This document shows, in pieces, positions 45,489-55,789 of a DNA stretch of 64,000 nucleotides. Numbering within the stretch: position 1 is the stretch's first letter; each line of letters starts with the position of its first letter. The position numbers were made by a program, and so were the translations under genes. Location of the stretch: positions 176,708 to 240,707 of the forward strand of contig CAVXXT010000009.1 in NCBI GenBank assembly GCA_963765815.1. The letters are read 5' to 3'. A model generated the notes under the pieces. That model was not told the DNA's origin. It worked only from the letters and a program-made list of their open reading frames with translations, and made no database searches. The stretch is from DATLNF01 sp963765815. Lineage in GTDB: Bacteria > Actinomycetota > Actinomycetes > BP-191.

Positions 45489-45516
45489 TTGACAAGGCGC
45501 AAGCGGGTTTTATAAT
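45489..45516 (+). promoter_or_regulatory. Perfect consensus sigma-70 promoter for dnaG
   Basis: TTGACA (45489-45494), 16-bp spacer, TATAAT (45511-45516). Both hexamers are exact consensus, rare in such GC-rich DNA. It lies 118 nt before the dnaG ATG and should drive dnaG-rpoD. Confidence 0.85.
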
Positions 45517-45633
45517 TATGAGACCGCCCCCGCTTCGAGGCCCTGTCGCGCTGCCGTGATCCCCGCAGCCCACGCGCCGTCCCGCCGGCGGCACCACTGA
45601 CGGACCGGGGACGACGAGGGAGGGCGCGAGCGG

Positions 45634-47538
45634 ATGGCTGGTCGCATCGCCGACGCCGACGTCACTCGGGTCAAGGAGCTCTCCCCGATCGAGACCGTCA
45701 TCGGCGACTACGTGCAGCTGCGCAGCGCCGGCGGCGGCGAGCTCAAGGGGCTCTGCCCCTTCCACGACGAGAAGTCGCCGTCGTTCCACGTCACGCCGAG
45801 CCGCGGCCTCTGGCACTGCTTCGGCTGCGGCGAGGGCGGCGACACGATCGCCTTCGTCCGCCAGATCGAGCACCTGTCCTTCGCCGAGGCGATCGAGAAG
45901 CTCGCCGCGCGCGCCGGCGTCGAGCTCACCTACGAGCAGGGCACCGCGTCCGCGCGCGGCCACTCCAGCCAGCGCACCCGGCTGGTCGAGGCGCACAAGG
46001 CGGCGGTCGCGTTCTTCGCCGACAAGCTGCGCACCGACCCGGCCGCGGAGATCGCGCGCACCTTCCTGGCCGAGCGGGGCTTCGACCTCGACGCCGCGGC
46101 GGCGTACGACGTGGGCTGGTCGCCCGACTCGTGGGACGCGCTGACCAACCACCTCACGACCAAGGGCTTCACCCGCGAGGAGATCCTCGCCGGCGGGCTG
46201 TCCAAGCTCGGCCAGCGCGGGGCGTACGACTCCTTCCGCGGCCGCCTGATGTTCCCGATCCGCGACAACACCGGCGACCCGATCGGCTTCGGCGCGCGCA
46301 AGCTGCTGGAGTCCGACACCGGCCCCAAGTACCTCAACACCCCCGAGACGCCGATCTACAAGAAGAGCCACGTGCTCTACGGCCTGGACAAGGCGCGGGT
46401 CGAGATCGGCCGCCGCTCCCAGGCGGTCGTCGTCGAGGGCTACACCGACGTGATGGCGTGTCACCTCGCGGGCGTCGGTACGGCGGTCGCGACCTGCGGC
46501 ACCAGCCTGACCGCCGACCACATCGGCCTGCTGCGCCGGCTGCTGATGGACCACGACGAGTTCCGCGGCGAGGTCATCTTCACGTTCGACGGCGACAGCG
46601 CCGGGCAGCGCGCGGCGCTGAAGGTGTTCGAGGAGGACCAGCGGTTCGTCACGCAGACCTTCGTCGCGGTGGAGAAGGCCGGCCTCGACCCGTGCGAGCT
46701 GCGCCTCGCGCACGGCGATGCCGCGGTGCGCGACCTGATCGCCGCCCGGGTGCCGCTGTTCGAGTTCAAGCTGCGGTCCGAGCTCGACCGGTTCGACCTG
46801 GAGACGGTCGAGGGCCGCATCGGCGCGCTCGGCGCCTGCGCGCCGATCGTCGCGTCGATCCGTGACCGATCGATGCGCCCGGAGTACGCGCGCTGGCTGG
46901 CCGGACGCCTCGGCATGGACGTAGACGAGGTCGTCCGACGCGTCGGCGAGGCGGCCGCGGCCGGACCCGCCAAGGCGCGTCCGGGCGCCGGTGTGCAGTC
47001 GGCACCGGTCGAGGACGAAGGACGTGCGGCGGCGAGGGCATTCGCCCGCCCGCGGCCGGACGACCCGGCGCTGCGCGGCGAGCGCGAGAGCGTCAAGTCG
47101 CTGCTGCAGGTCCCCGAGTCGGCGGCCTACGACTGGCCGGCCCTGCGGGCCGAGATGTTCGCGCATCCGGCGTACCGCGCGGTCATCGCCGCTGTGGCCT
47201 CAGCCGGCGGCGTGCCGACCGGAGCCGTCGACGTCGGCGCCTACCTCGCGTCGGTGAGAGACGCCGCGCCGGACGACGACGTGCGGTCGCTGGTGACCGA
47301 GCTGGCGGTCGAGCCGCTCCTCTGCGGCGAGCCCGAGCGGCCGGCGTACGCCGTCGCGCAGCTGGCCCGGCTGCAGGAAGTCGCGCTGCAGCGTCAAATC
47401 GTGGAACTGAAAGGGCGCCTCCAGCGGTTGAACCCGTTGGAGGAGGCCAGCTACAACAAGCTGTTCGCCGAGCTGATCGCCCTCGAGGCGCTGGCCCGGT
47501 CCTTCCGGGAGCGAGCACTCTCGCTACCCGCCACCTGA
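45634..47538 (+). CDS. dnaG: DNA primase
   Basis: 634 residues. N-terminal zinc ribbon (Cys41, His44, Cys62, Cys65 in CPFHDEK and HCFGCGEGG), TOPRIM core (VVVEGYTDVMA, FTFDGDSAGQRAA), and a C-terminal helicase-interaction region. Makes RNA primers at the fork. Followed after 19 nt by the primary sigma factor, a macromolecular-synthesis type pair. Confidence 0.96.
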   Translation: MAGRIADADVTRVKELSPIETVIGDYVQLRSAGGGELKGLCPFHDEKSPSFHVTPSRGLWHCFGCGEGGDTIAFVRQIEHLSFAEAIEKLAARAGVELTYEQGTASARGHSSQRTRLVEAHKAAVAFFADKLRTDPAAEIARTFLAERGFDLDAAAAYDVGWSPDSWDALTNHLTTKGFTREEILAGGLSKLGQRGAYDSFRGRLMFPIRDNTGDPIGFGARKLLESDTGPKYLNTPETPIYKKSHVLYGLDKARVEIGRRSQAVVVEGYTDVMACHLAGVGTAVATCGTSLTADHIGLLRRLLMDHDEFRGEVIFTFDGDSAGQRAALKVFEEDQRFVTQTFVAVEKAGLDPCELRLAHGDAAVRDLIAARVPLFEFKLRSELDRFDLETVEGRIGALGACAPIVASIRDRSMRPEYARWLAGRLGMDVDEVVRRVGEAAAAGPAKARPGAGVQSAPVEDEGRAAARAFARPRPDDPALRGERESVKSLLQVPESAAYDWPALRAEMFAHPAYRAVIAAVASAGGVPTGAVDVGAYLASVRDAAPDDDVRSLVTELAVEPLLCGEPERPAYAVAQLARLQEVALQRQIVELKGRLQRLNPLEEASYNKLFAELIALEALARSFRERALSLPAT

Positions 47539-47557
47539 GAATGAAGAGCGATCTGAC

Positions 47558-48772
47558 ATGAGCACTGACACGTCCGCGAACACTCCGCAGAGGAACTACA
47601 TGAGCCCCGCCGCACTGCCCAAGGAAGCCCAGATCGACGAGGTCAAGGACCTCATCACCCGGGGCAAGGAGCAGGGCTTCCTCACCTCCGAGGAGATCGG
47701 CGTCGCGCTGGTCCAGGCCGAGCTGCCGCCGGAGTCGATGGACGCCGTGCTGCAGGTGTTCAACGACGAGGGCATCGAGATCGTCGAGCCGGAGACCGGC
47801 GAGGACGACGAGCGCGACCGCGCGGTGATGATGCGCCGCGAGGAGGAGCTCGCCCTCAAGGCGCCGACCAACGACCCGGTCCGGATGTACCTCAAGGAGA
47901 TCGGCAAGGTCCCGCTGCTGACCGCCGAGGAGGAGGTCGACCTCGCCAAGCGCATCGAGGCCGGGCTCTTCGCGTCCGAGAAGCTCGCGACGTCGCGCAA
48001 GATCGGCGACAAGACGCGGCGTGACCTCGAGGCGATCGAGCGCGACGGGCAGCTGGCGAAGAAGAAGCTGGTCGAGGCCAACCTGCGCCTCGTCGTCTCC
48101 ATCGCCAAGCGGTACGTCGGCCGCGGCATGCTCTTCCTCGACCTGATCCAGGAGGGCAACCTCGGTCTGATCCGCGCGGTCGAGAAGTTCGACTACACCA
48201 AGGGCTACAAGTTCTCGACGTACGCGACGTGGTGGATCCGTCAGGCCATCACCCGGGCGATAGCGGACCAGGCGCGCACCATCCGCATCCCGGTGCACAT
48301 GGTCGAGACGATCAACAAGCTGATCCGCATCCAGCGCCAGCTGCTCCAGGACCTCGGCCGCGAGCCGTCGCCGGAGGAGATCGCCAAGGAGATGGACCTC
48401 ACGCCCGAGAAGGTGCGCGAGATCCTCAAGGTCTCCCAGGAGCCGGTGTCGCTCGAGACCCCGATCGGCGAGGAGGAGGACTCCCACCTCGGCGACTTCA
48501 TCGAGGACTCCGACGCCGTCGTGCCGGTCGACGCCGCGTCGTTCATCCTGCTGCAGGAGCAGCTCGACTCGGTCCTGCACACGCTGTCCGACCGCGAGAA
48601 GAAGGTCATCCAGCTGCGCTTCGGCCTCACCGACGGCCACCCGCGCACGCTGGAGGAGGTCGGCCGCGAGTTCGGCGTCACCCGCGAGCGGATCCGCCAG
48701 ATCGAGTCCAAGACGCTCTCCAAGCTGCGCCACCCCAGCCGCTCCCAGAAGCTCCGCGACTACCTGGAATAA
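47558..48772 (+). CDS. rpoD: Primary RNA polymerase sigma factor (RpoD/SigA)
   Basis: 404 residues. Region 1.1-like N-terminus, region 1.2 (DPVRMYLKEIGKVPLLTAEE), region 2 (KYRGRGM-like RYVGRGMLFLDLIQEGN, YATWWIRQAITRA), region 3, and region 4 (TLEEVGREFGVTRERIRQIE). Housekeeping promoter recognition of the type seen upstream of dnaG. Confidence 0.96.
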   Translation: MSTDTSANTPQRNYMSPAALPKEAQIDEVKDLITRGKEQGFLTSEEIGVALVQAELPPESMDAVLQVFNDEGIEIVEPETGEDDERDRAVMMRREEELALKAPTNDPVRMYLKEIGKVPLLTAEEEVDLAKRIEAGLFASEKLATSRKIGDKTRRDLEAIERDGQLAKKKLVEANLRLVVSIAKRYVGRGMLFLDLIQEGNLGLIRAVEKFDYTKGYKFSTYATWWIRQAITRAIADQARTIRIPVHMVETINKLIRIQRQLLQDLGREPSPEEIAKEMDLTPEKVREILKVSQEPVSLETPIGEEEDSHLGDFIEDSDAVVPVDAASFILLQEQLDSVLHTLSDREKKVIQLRFGLTDGHPRTLEEVGREFGVTRERIRQIESKTLSKLRHPSRSQKLRDYLE

Positions 48773-48855
48773 CCGGGCCTCGCGCCGACCGTGTGACTGA
48801 AGTGAACGGCGTGGCGTGCGCGACGGAACTCGCTGTACGTCGTACGGTGGCGGGC

Positions 48856-49167
48856 GTGGGCGCCTGGCTGGTCTCTCTCGAGACGATGCACACCGATGAC
48901 GCGATGCGCGCCGAGCTGTCGACCGCGCTCGCGTCGGTCGGCGGTGAGATCACGGGTGCCGCGAACAGCGGACGCTGCGTAGCCCGGCTGCTCGTCCCGG
49001 GCGCCACGCCGACCGACGCGCTGCAGATGGCGATGGAGGTCTGGCGTACGGCGGTCACCGACAACGGCCGGCCCGGCTGGCCGGTCTTCGCCGCCGAGGT
49101 CGTCGAGCGCGTCGATGCCGCACCCAAGGCCGCGGCGAAGAAGAAGCCCGCTCGCAAAACGGCCTGA
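48856..49167 (+). CDS. Small conserved protein with Lys/Ala-rich tail
   Basis: 103 residues from the GTG after GGTGG. Begins VGAWLVSLETMHTDD and ends in a basic AAKKKPARKTA tail. Function unknown. In-frame GTG codons at 48793 and 48847 are alternative starts. A perfect 24-bp hairpin follows 18 nt after the stop. Confidence 0.6.
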   Translation: MGAWLVSLETMHTDDAMRAELSTALASVGGEITGAANSGRCVARLLVPGATPTDALQMAMEVWRTAVTDNGRPGWPVFAAEVVERVDAAPKAAAKKKPARKTA

Positions 49168-49185
49168 CCACCGCTCCCACTCTCT

Positions 49186-49241
49186 CTTTTCGACCGTACG
49201 ACCACTTTCGGGCGCCTGAAAGTGGTCGTACGGTCGAAAAG
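49186..49241. terminator. Perfect 24-bp hairpin
   Basis: Arms 49186-49209 and 49218-49241, perfect over 24 bp, 8-nt loop; starts with CTTTT and ends with AAAAG. Between two genes on the same strand; likely terminates the upstream gene. The arm centre CGTACG is itself palindromic. Confidence 0.7.
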
Positions 49242-49298
49242 ATGCGTCGGGTGCAATCCGGTGGCGGGCACCCGAGCTCGCTGGGAGAGTCAGGACAC

Positions 49299-50029
<731 letters not shown>

Positions 50030-50033
<4 letters not shown>

Positions 50034-50881
50034 CCGCCGTACCGCTGACGACGTCCGGCGTACCGCGGGTGTCCCCGCGCAAGGCGAGCTGGCTGCGGAT
50101 CAAGTCGGTCGCCCGGCGGCAGGCGTTCGTGCTGCGCCGAAGCCCGCATCGCCTCTTCGACGTCACCATCTGGCCGTTGGTCGACACGCTGCTGTTCGGC
50201 TCGCTCGCGGTCTACTTCGGCCGCGCCGGCGAGGGCGTCAGCGGCGTCGAGGCGGGCGCCGGCTACCTGCTGGTCGGCATCGTGCTCTGGCACGTCGTCT
50301 ACCAGTCGCAGATCGCGGTCGCGACCGGCTTCCTCGAGGAGACCTGGTCGCGCAACCTGCTCAGCCTGATGGTCACGCCGATCAAGGAGATGGAGTACGT
50401 CGCCGGCGTCGCGCTCTTCGGCATGCTCAAGCTGCTGATGGGCGTGGGCGCGGTGACGGTGGCGGCGTTCGGGTTCTACGCGTTCGACATCACCGACCTC
50501 GGCCTGCCGCTGATCCCGGTGATCGCGGTGCTGCTGCTCGCCGGCTGGGCGGTCGCGATGTTCGTCGTCGGCCTGGTGCTGCGCTTCGGCACCGGCGCGG
50601 AGGCGCTGGCGTGGGGGATCCTCTTCGTCGTCATGCCGCTGTCCGGCACCTTCTACCCGGTGAGCGCGCTGCCCGGGTTCCTGCAGCCGGTGAGCGAGCT
50701 GCTCCCGACGACGCACGCGTTCGCGGCCGGCCGCGAGCTGGTCGACGGCAAGGCGATGCCGTGGCGCGAGCTGGGGCTGGCGGCGGCGACCACCCTGCTG
50801 CTGACAGCGGCGGCGCTGCTGTTCGTCGCGAAGATGCTCCGGGTCTTCCGCAAGCGCGGCTACATCACCCGCTACAGCTGA
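50030..50881 (+). CDS. ABC-2 type transporter permease
   Basis: 283 residues with six membrane helices. Pattern fits ABC-2 permeases (PLSGTFYPVSALPGFLQPVSE-like region near the end of the fifth helix). Works with the ATPase upstream, probably as exporter of a lipid, drug or polysaccharide. Confidence 0.88.
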
Positions 50882-50888
50882 GTCGGGG

Positions 50889-52211
50889 CTAGACGAGGCC
50901 GTGGCGGACCACGGCGACCCCCACCGATACGGCGAGGACCAGCGCGCCGGCAGCAGCGGCCGCGGCGGTGCGCTCGGCGTCGTCGGTCGGGGCGTCGAGG
51001 GTCTCCTTCACCGGCTCGGGTACGACGAGCACCTCGGTCGGCGACGCCTCCGGTGACGCCGACTCGTCAGCGCTCGGCGACGCCGAGGCGAGCGACGGCG
51101 CGGGCGACGGCGCGGCGATGGTGGCCGGCGCGCCCGGCGACGCCGACACGACCGGCGCCGGCGCTGCCGCGGTGCGCGACGGCCCGGGCTTGGGAGCCGG
51201 CGGCTTCGGCGCCGGCTGGGCCGACGTCGGCGCGGGTCGCGGCGAGGCCGGCTTCGCACCGCGTACGGCGAGCGCCGCGGTCATGTCGATCAGGCCGTCT
51301 CCGGCGTTCGCCAGCGGACGGGCGGTCGACCGCATCGTTGCGATGATGTCGGCGCGGCCTCGGCCCGGGGCCTGCGCGATGAGCAGCGCGGCGAGGCCGG
51401 CGACGTGCGGCGCGGCCATCGAGGTGCCGGCCATCGCGGCGTACTCGCCGTTGGGCCACAGCGACGCGACGCAGGTCTCGGCGGTGCACGTGCCGGACGG
51501 CGCGTCGCCGCCAGGCGCGGCGAGGTCGACGCCCGTGCCGCGCTGGCTGTACGACGGCAGCTGGCCGCGGTTGTCGGTGGCCGCGACGATCAGCGCGCTG
51601 TCGCCGTACTGGTCGGTCACCGGGTAGGACTTGTTGCCCGCGGCGAGGATCACGACGATGCCGGCGTTGGCCGCCTCGTTGACCGCGGCGATCATGTCGG
51701 GGTCCTGCTGGACGAGCGGGACGGAGCCGCCGAGCGAGAGGTTGATCACCTTCGCGCCGGCGCTCGTCGCGAAGCGGATGGCTGCGGCGGCGTCGTCGGA
51801 GGAGCCGGTGCAGATCTTCTCGGCGGGGTCGTAGGCGAGGACGCGCAGCGGCAGGATCCGGGCCGCCGGCGCGACGCCGTAGTCGGCCGCGGCGACGGTG
51901 CCGGCGACGTGCGTGCCGTGCTCGCAGCTGTCCTTGGCGGCGGCACCGGCCCGGCAGCCGCCGACGCAGTCGGCGCCGGCGAGCACCCGACCGCCGAAGG
52001 CCGGGTGCGAGGGGTCGATCCAGGTGTCGATGACGGCGACCAGGACGCCGTTGCCGTTGTGCCCCGCGGCCTGGGCGGCCGGGACCCGGGCCTGGTCGGC
52101 GTGCCAGGTGCGCGGCTGGTACGCCGCCTCAGCCGGTGCAGCCATCGACAGGGCGCAGAGCAGCGCGGCGGCGGACGCTGCGAGCAGGCGCCGCGGGAAG
52201 TGGGGGTGCAT
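50889..52211 (-). CDS. Subtilisin-like serine protease, secreted and membrane-anchored
   Basis: 440 residues. Signal peptide (LLAASAAALLCALSMAAPAEA), S8 catalytic triad Asp62 (AVIDTWIDP), His98 (HGTHVAG) and Ser in GTSMAAPHVAG. A long Pro/Ala/Ser linker leads to a C-terminal membrane helix, the layout of mycosin-type proteases, but no type VII secretion genes are near. Extra Cys pairs (CVGGC, CTAETC) suggest disulfides. ATG at 52211 gives the best signal peptide. Confidence 0.9.
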   Translation of the reverse strand: MHPHFPRRLLAASAAALLCALSMAAPAEAAYQPRTWHADQARVPAAQAAGHNGNGVLVAVIDTWIDPSHPAFGGRVLAGADCVGGCRAGAAAKDSCEHGTHVAGTVAAADYGVAPAARILPLRVLAYDPAEKICTGSSDDAAAAIRFATSAGAKVINLSLGGSVPLVQQDPDMIAAVNEAANAGIVVILAAGNKSYPVTDQYGDSALIVAATDNRGQLPSYSQRGTGVDLAAPGGDAPSGTCTAETCVASLWPNGEYAAMAGTSMAAPHVAGLAALLIAQAPGRGRADIIATMRSTARPLANAGDGLIDMTAALAVRGAKPASPRPAPTSAQPAPKPPAPKPGPSRTAAAPAPVVSASPGAPATIAAPSPAPSLASASPSADESASPEASPTEVLVVPEPVKETLDAPTDDAERTAAAAAAGALVLAVSVGVAVVRHGLV

Positions 52212-52320
52212 GGTCGGACAACGATGCACCATGCGGGTCGGATTCGCCCGGCGACCGGCGGATTTACTCCGTCAGGGTGACGTTGTGGTGTCCGTTGCGT
52301 CCGGATCCGACGTACTCCGC

Positions 52321-52689
52321 TCAGCGGCGGGTGGGCTCCTCGGCGCTGATGCCGGTGGCGCCCCGGCGGTCGTCGAGCAGTCGCAGGACGTCGTCGTCCT
52401 CCTTCGTCGCGTCCGGACCGTAGTGCAGGACGACGGTGCCCTTGGCGGCGCAGGACGGGCAGATCAGGGCGGCGACCGCGGTCATGTCGGCCGGGTCGGA
52501 GGCACCCTCGGTGCGGATCAGACCCTGCAGCTCGACGTCGTGCGCGGGCGACTCGGAGTGGCAGGAGAAGCAGAGCACCATCCCGCCCTCGCGGGCGGCG
52601 AACTGCCCGGTGTAGCCCTCGGCCTCGAAGTTCGCGACGGACTCGCCGAGGGTGGTTGCGTCGGTGGCATTGCGCGGGGTGCTGGGCAT
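52321..52689 (-). CDS. Protein with two CxxC zinc-ribbon pairs
   Basis: 122 residues. CFSC and CPSC pairs about 40 residues apart likely bind one zinc ion. N-terminal half acidic. Function unknown. ATG at 52689 preferred over the frame start 33 nt upstream. The 109-nt gap after the subtilase start shows nothing clear. Confidence 0.6.
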   Translation of the reverse strand: MPSTPRNATDATTLGESVANFEAEGYTGQFAAREGGMVLCFSCHSESPAHDVELQGLIRTEGASDPADMTAVAALICPSCAAKGTVVLHYGPDATKEDDDVLRLLDDRRGATGISAEEPTRR

Positions 52690-52744
52690 GGGTCGGCTCC
52701 TCTTCACGGGTCCTTGAGGCATGCGTGCCCGGGTGGGCGAGGGG

Positions 52745-53818
52745 CTAACCGGCGCGGCGCAGAGCCAGCCGGGCGGAGGTGCCGTCGAGCAGGTCCAGTA
52801 CGGCGCACTCGACGGCCCCTTGGGTGCTCAGGCAGCCGATCGCGGTGTCCGCGCCGAGACTCTCGAGCGCGTGGGCGATCGTCGTACCGGCGAGGTAGCG
52901 GTCGACCACGCGCGGGTCGACGTAGCTGGCACGGCAGACGGCGGGCGTGTTGCCGAGGTAGTGCGCGACCTCGGTGACTGCCCGGGTGACGGCGCGGCGA
53001 CGCGCGGTGTCGCTGGTGGCCGCGTCGGTGGAGACGGCGAGCGCGACCGCGGCGAGCACCGTGGCGCTCCAGGTGCGGAAGTCCTTGGCGGAGTAGGTGC
53101 CGCCGCTGATCTCCTTGAGGTAGGCGTTGATGTCACCGGACTTCACGTCGACCCACCTGCCGGCGCGGCGGTAGGCGAGCAGCTCGTGACCGCCGGCGCG
53201 GCGTCGCTTCAGCGCGGTGACGACGTCGATGACCGCGGGGTCGGCGAGGGACTGGACGCGGCGCTTGCCGCTCTTCGCGATGTAGTCGAAGCGGACGACG
53301 TCGCCGTCGACGCTCACGTGCCGCTTCTGCATGGTCGCGAGGCCGAAGGTCTGGTTGGCCGACGCGTAGCCCTCGCCGCCGATCCGGAAGAAGCCGAGAT
53401 CGAGCAGGCGCACGGCGCAGGCCAGCACGCGCTCGTGGTCGAGATCGGGACGCGCGAGGTGCTCCTCGACCTGCGCGCGGAGGTCGGGCAGCGCGCGGGC
53501 GAATGCCACGACGCGGTCGAACTTCGCGATGTCGCGGCGCTGCCGCCAGGTGTCGTGGTAGCGGTACTGACGCCGGCCGGCCGCGTCAGTGCCGACGGCC
53601 TGGATGTGCCCGTTGGGCGCGGGGCAGATCCAGACGTCGGTCCAGGCGGGCGGGATGGCGAGCGCGGTGATGCGCGCGAGCAGGTCGGCGTCGGTGACCT
53701 TGCCGCCGTCGGCGTCGGCGTACGAGAAGCCGCGACCGGACCGGCGCCGGACGATGCCCGGCGCCGAGAGGTCGGTACGGCGGAGTCGCAGCCGCGGGAC
53801 GACCGAGGTCACTGTCAT
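52745..53818 (-). CDS. DNA topoisomerase IB
   Basis: 357 residues. Poxvirus-like type IB enzyme: active Tyr about 299 in CRASYVDPRV, with KSGKRRVQSL and RTWSATVL catalytic segments and HYLGNTPAVC before the Tyr. Relaxes supercoils by nicking one strand. Heads a run of small stress-type genes in the same direction. Confidence 0.92.
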   Translation of the reverse strand: MTVTSVVPRLRLRRTDLSAPGIVRRRSGRGFSYADADGGKVTDADLLARITALAIPPAWTDVWICPAPNGHIQAVGTDAAGRRQYRYHDTWRQRRDIAKFDRVVAFARALPDLRAQVEEHLARPDLDHERVLACAVRLLDLGFFRIGGEGYASANQTFGLATMQKRHVSVDGDVVRFDYIAKSGKRRVQSLADPAVIDVVTALKRRRAGGHELLAYRRAGRWVDVKSGDINAYLKEISGGTYSAKDFRTWSATVLAAVALAVSTDAATSDTARRRAVTRAVTEVAHYLGNTPAVCRASYVDPRVVDRYLAGTTIAHALESLGADTAIGCLSTQGAVECAVLDLLDGTSARLALRRAG

Positions 53819-53840
53819 GGCTCGGCGTCCTGCGGTGGTG

Positions 53841-54263
53841 CTAGTTGTTCGCCGGCGCGGCGCTGATGTCGGCCAGGGCGTCGCCCGCGTTGCGCTCGAC
53901 CGAGACGTCGCCGAGGCTGACGATGCCGATCGGCTGCCCGCCGTCGACGACCGGGAGCCGGCGCACGTCCTCGCGGCGCATCACCTTCAGCGCCTCGTCG
54001 ATCGTCGCGTCGGCGGTGATGGTGGTGGGGTTCTGCGAGCAGATCGCGCCGAGGGTGACGGTGGACACGTCCTCGCCGTCGGCGACGGCACGGATGGTGA
54101 TGTCGCGGTCGGTGACGATGCCGCAGGTGGAGGTGCCGTCGAGCACGATGACCGCCCCGATGTCCGAGTCGCGCATCGCCCGGGCCGCGTCGATCACGGT
54201 CGCGCCGGTGTCGAGCGTGATCGGGTCGGCGGTCATGACGTCGCGAACCATCGTGGTGCTCAT
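53841..54263 (-). CDS. CBS domain protein
   Basis: 140 residues. Two CBS motifs (VRDVMTADPITLD and ICSQNPTTITADATIDEALK, then RRLPVVDGG). Family members bind adenosyl compounds; this is a stand-alone pair. Similar proteins are often induced under low oxygen or stress in Actinobacteria. Confidence 0.9.
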   Translation of the reverse strand: MSTTMVRDVMTADPITLDTGATVIDAARAMRDSDIGAVIVLDGTSTCGIVTDRDITIRAVADGEDVSTVTLGAICSQNPTTITADATIDEALKVMRREDVRRLPVVDGGQPIGIVSLGDVSVERNAGDALADISAAPANN

Positions 54264-54277
54264 GGGGCGGTGCTCCT

Positions 54278-54724
54278 CTAGTTGGTTGCGTTGGGGTCGA
54301 CGTAGCCGTCGGGGTCGTCGGTGAGCCCGGCGTCGTCGGCGTCGACGATGTGCATCGCGGCCTCCTCGCTGCTGAGCGCCCCGTCGTCGATGCCCACGTC
54401 GGTGGCGATCGCGTCCGCGTCGGTGTCGGTGCGCGCGCCCTCGTCCGGCTCGACCAGCCGGCCGGACGCCGCGGTGCCGACGCCGACGGTGTCCTCGTCG
54501 GCGCCGATGCCCGGGTCGGGCGCGCCGGTCTCCAGCGCCTCGATGGCCTCCAGCGTCGGGTCCGGCAGCTCGCGCGCGATCCGGCCGTCGAGCGGCTCAC
54601 CCTCGTGCTGCTCGCGCGTGGTGGTGCCGAAGTCGAGCGACGCGACCGGCCGGTCGGCTGGCGACGTGACGCCCTCCTGCGGCTCGGCGGTCAGCCCGGT
54701 CGTGGGCTCTCGCGTGGTCGTCAC
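54278..54724 (-). CDS. DUF5709-like acidic protein
   Basis: 148 residues, very acidic, low complexity, with LDGRIARELPDPT, GRLVEPDEGA and AAMHIVDADDAG segments typical of DUF5709-like actinobacterial proteins. GTG overlaps the stop of the upstream gene (GTGA). Likely cytoplasmic. Function unknown. Confidence 0.7.
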   Translation of the reverse strand: MTTTREPTTGLTAEPQEGVTSPADRPVASLDFGTTTREQHEGEPLDGRIARELPDPTLEAIEALETGAPDPGIGADEDTVGVGTAASGRLVEPDEGARTDTDADAIATDVGIDDGALSSEEAAMHIVDADDAGLTDDPDGYVDPNATN

Positions 54725-55014
54725 GACGGGTACGGGTCGATCCGGCCGGGGGCGGTCATCCCGGCGTACGCCGCACCCGGGGTCTCGACGGTGGGGGAGT
54801 CGCGGTGGAGGACCTTGTCGGTCACGACGTGCTTGGCCGAGCCGAGTGCCGAGCCGGCCTGCTCCTTGAGCATGCTGGTCGCGTCCTGCACGGCCGGCTT
54901 GCCCATGATGCCGCGGGCCTGCCGCATGATCTGCTCGTATCGCGTGCGTCCGGCCTTGGAGCCGAGCACGTAGCCGGCGCCGAAGCCGACGAGGAACGTG
55001 GATTTCCTGAGCAT
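54721..55014 (-). CDS. YtxH-like small protein
   Basis: 97 residues. Short glycine-rich hydrophobic helix (FLVGFGAGYVLGSKAGRTRY) then an amphipathic region, the YtxH layout of stress-associated proteins. Coupled to the DUF5709 gene. Confidence 0.7.
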   Translation of the reverse strand: MLRKSTFLVGFGAGYVLGSKAGRTRYEQIMRQARGIMGKPAVQDATSMLKEQAGSALGSAKHVVTDKVLHRDSPTVETPGAAYAGMTAPGRIDPYPS

Positions 55015-55150
55015 GGGTGCCTCCGCAGTCGTCGTTCATCGCGCCGTTGTCGGCGGGTTCGCTCCTCGTGTCGATACCCCTCTCCTCCTGCGGCAACCGC
55101 CTGTGGACGGCGTACGCCGGTCTGTCGGACGTGCTCCCGACCATCAAGGG

Positions 55151-55789
55151 ATGGACCTTCGAGAGCAGGCCCGGGCGCTGCGGACGACAGGGCTGACGAT
55201 CAAGGACGTGGCGGCCGAGGTCGGCGTACCGGCCGGCACGGTCTACGGCTGGATCCGCGACATCCCGGGCCCGCCGCGGTCGGCCTGGCGCGACTCGCGA
55301 CGGCGTACCAAGGGGGCGCTGCACGAGCGCAAGCTGGCCGAGATCGCCGAGTGCGACGCCTGGGCCCGCGACCAGGTGGCGGGCTTGTCCGACGACGCCT
55401 TCTTCGCCGCCGGCATCGCCCTCTACGCCGGCGAGGGAGCCAAGACAGATGGGGCGGTGGTGTTCACGAACACGAACGCCGCAATGGTCGCGTTCTTCTG
55501 CCGCTGGCTTCGTGAGTACTTCGCTGTCGACGAGCTGCGCATGCGAGGGAAGCTGTACCTACACGAGGGGCTCGACTACGAGGCGGCAGCGGGGCTCTGG
55601 TCCGAGGTCGCGGGGATCCCGACTTCCCAGTTCAGCAAGCCGTATCGCGCCGTCGCGGACCAGAGCATTCGGAAGTCGAAGCACGAGAACGGCTGCTTCA
55701 CCGTGTCGTACTCGTGTTCTCGGACCCATCGTCAGATCATGGGACTGTGCCGCGCCCTGCTATCCTCCTGGCCGTACGATCCCGCGTAG
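55151..55789 (+). CDS. HTH protein with LAGLIDADG-like region, 3' end overlapping tRNA-Asn
   Basis: 212 residues. N-terminal helix-turn-helix (TIKDVAAEVGVPAGTVYGWI), then a region resembling LAGLIDADG-type domains (FFAAGIALYAGEGAK and FTNTNAAMVAFFCRWL). The stop codon TAG is inside the 5' part of the tRNA-Asn gene. Could be a regulator or a homing-type relative tied to the tRNA; active-site residues cannot be confirmed by eye. ATG follows AAGGG. The 136-nt upstream gap shows no clear element. Confidence 0.65.
   Translation: MDLREQARALRTTGLTIKDVAAEVGVPAGTVYGWIRDIPGPPRSAWRDSRRRTKGALHERKLAEIAECDAWARDQVAGLSDDAFFAAGIALYAGEGAKTDGAVVFTNTNAAMVAFFCRWLREYFAVDELRMRGKLYLHEGLDYEAAAGLWSEVAGIPTSQFSKPYRAVADQSIRKSKHENGCFTVSYSCSRTHRQIMGLCRALLSSWPYDPA

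Noticed and set aside
45337..47166. 609-codon minus-strand frame over dnaG
   Set aside because: Shadow frame; the plus-strand DnaG has all family motifs.
50889..52211. Mycosin of a type VII secretion system
   Set aside because: Protease layout fits, but no EccC, EccD or WXG100 genes are nearby.
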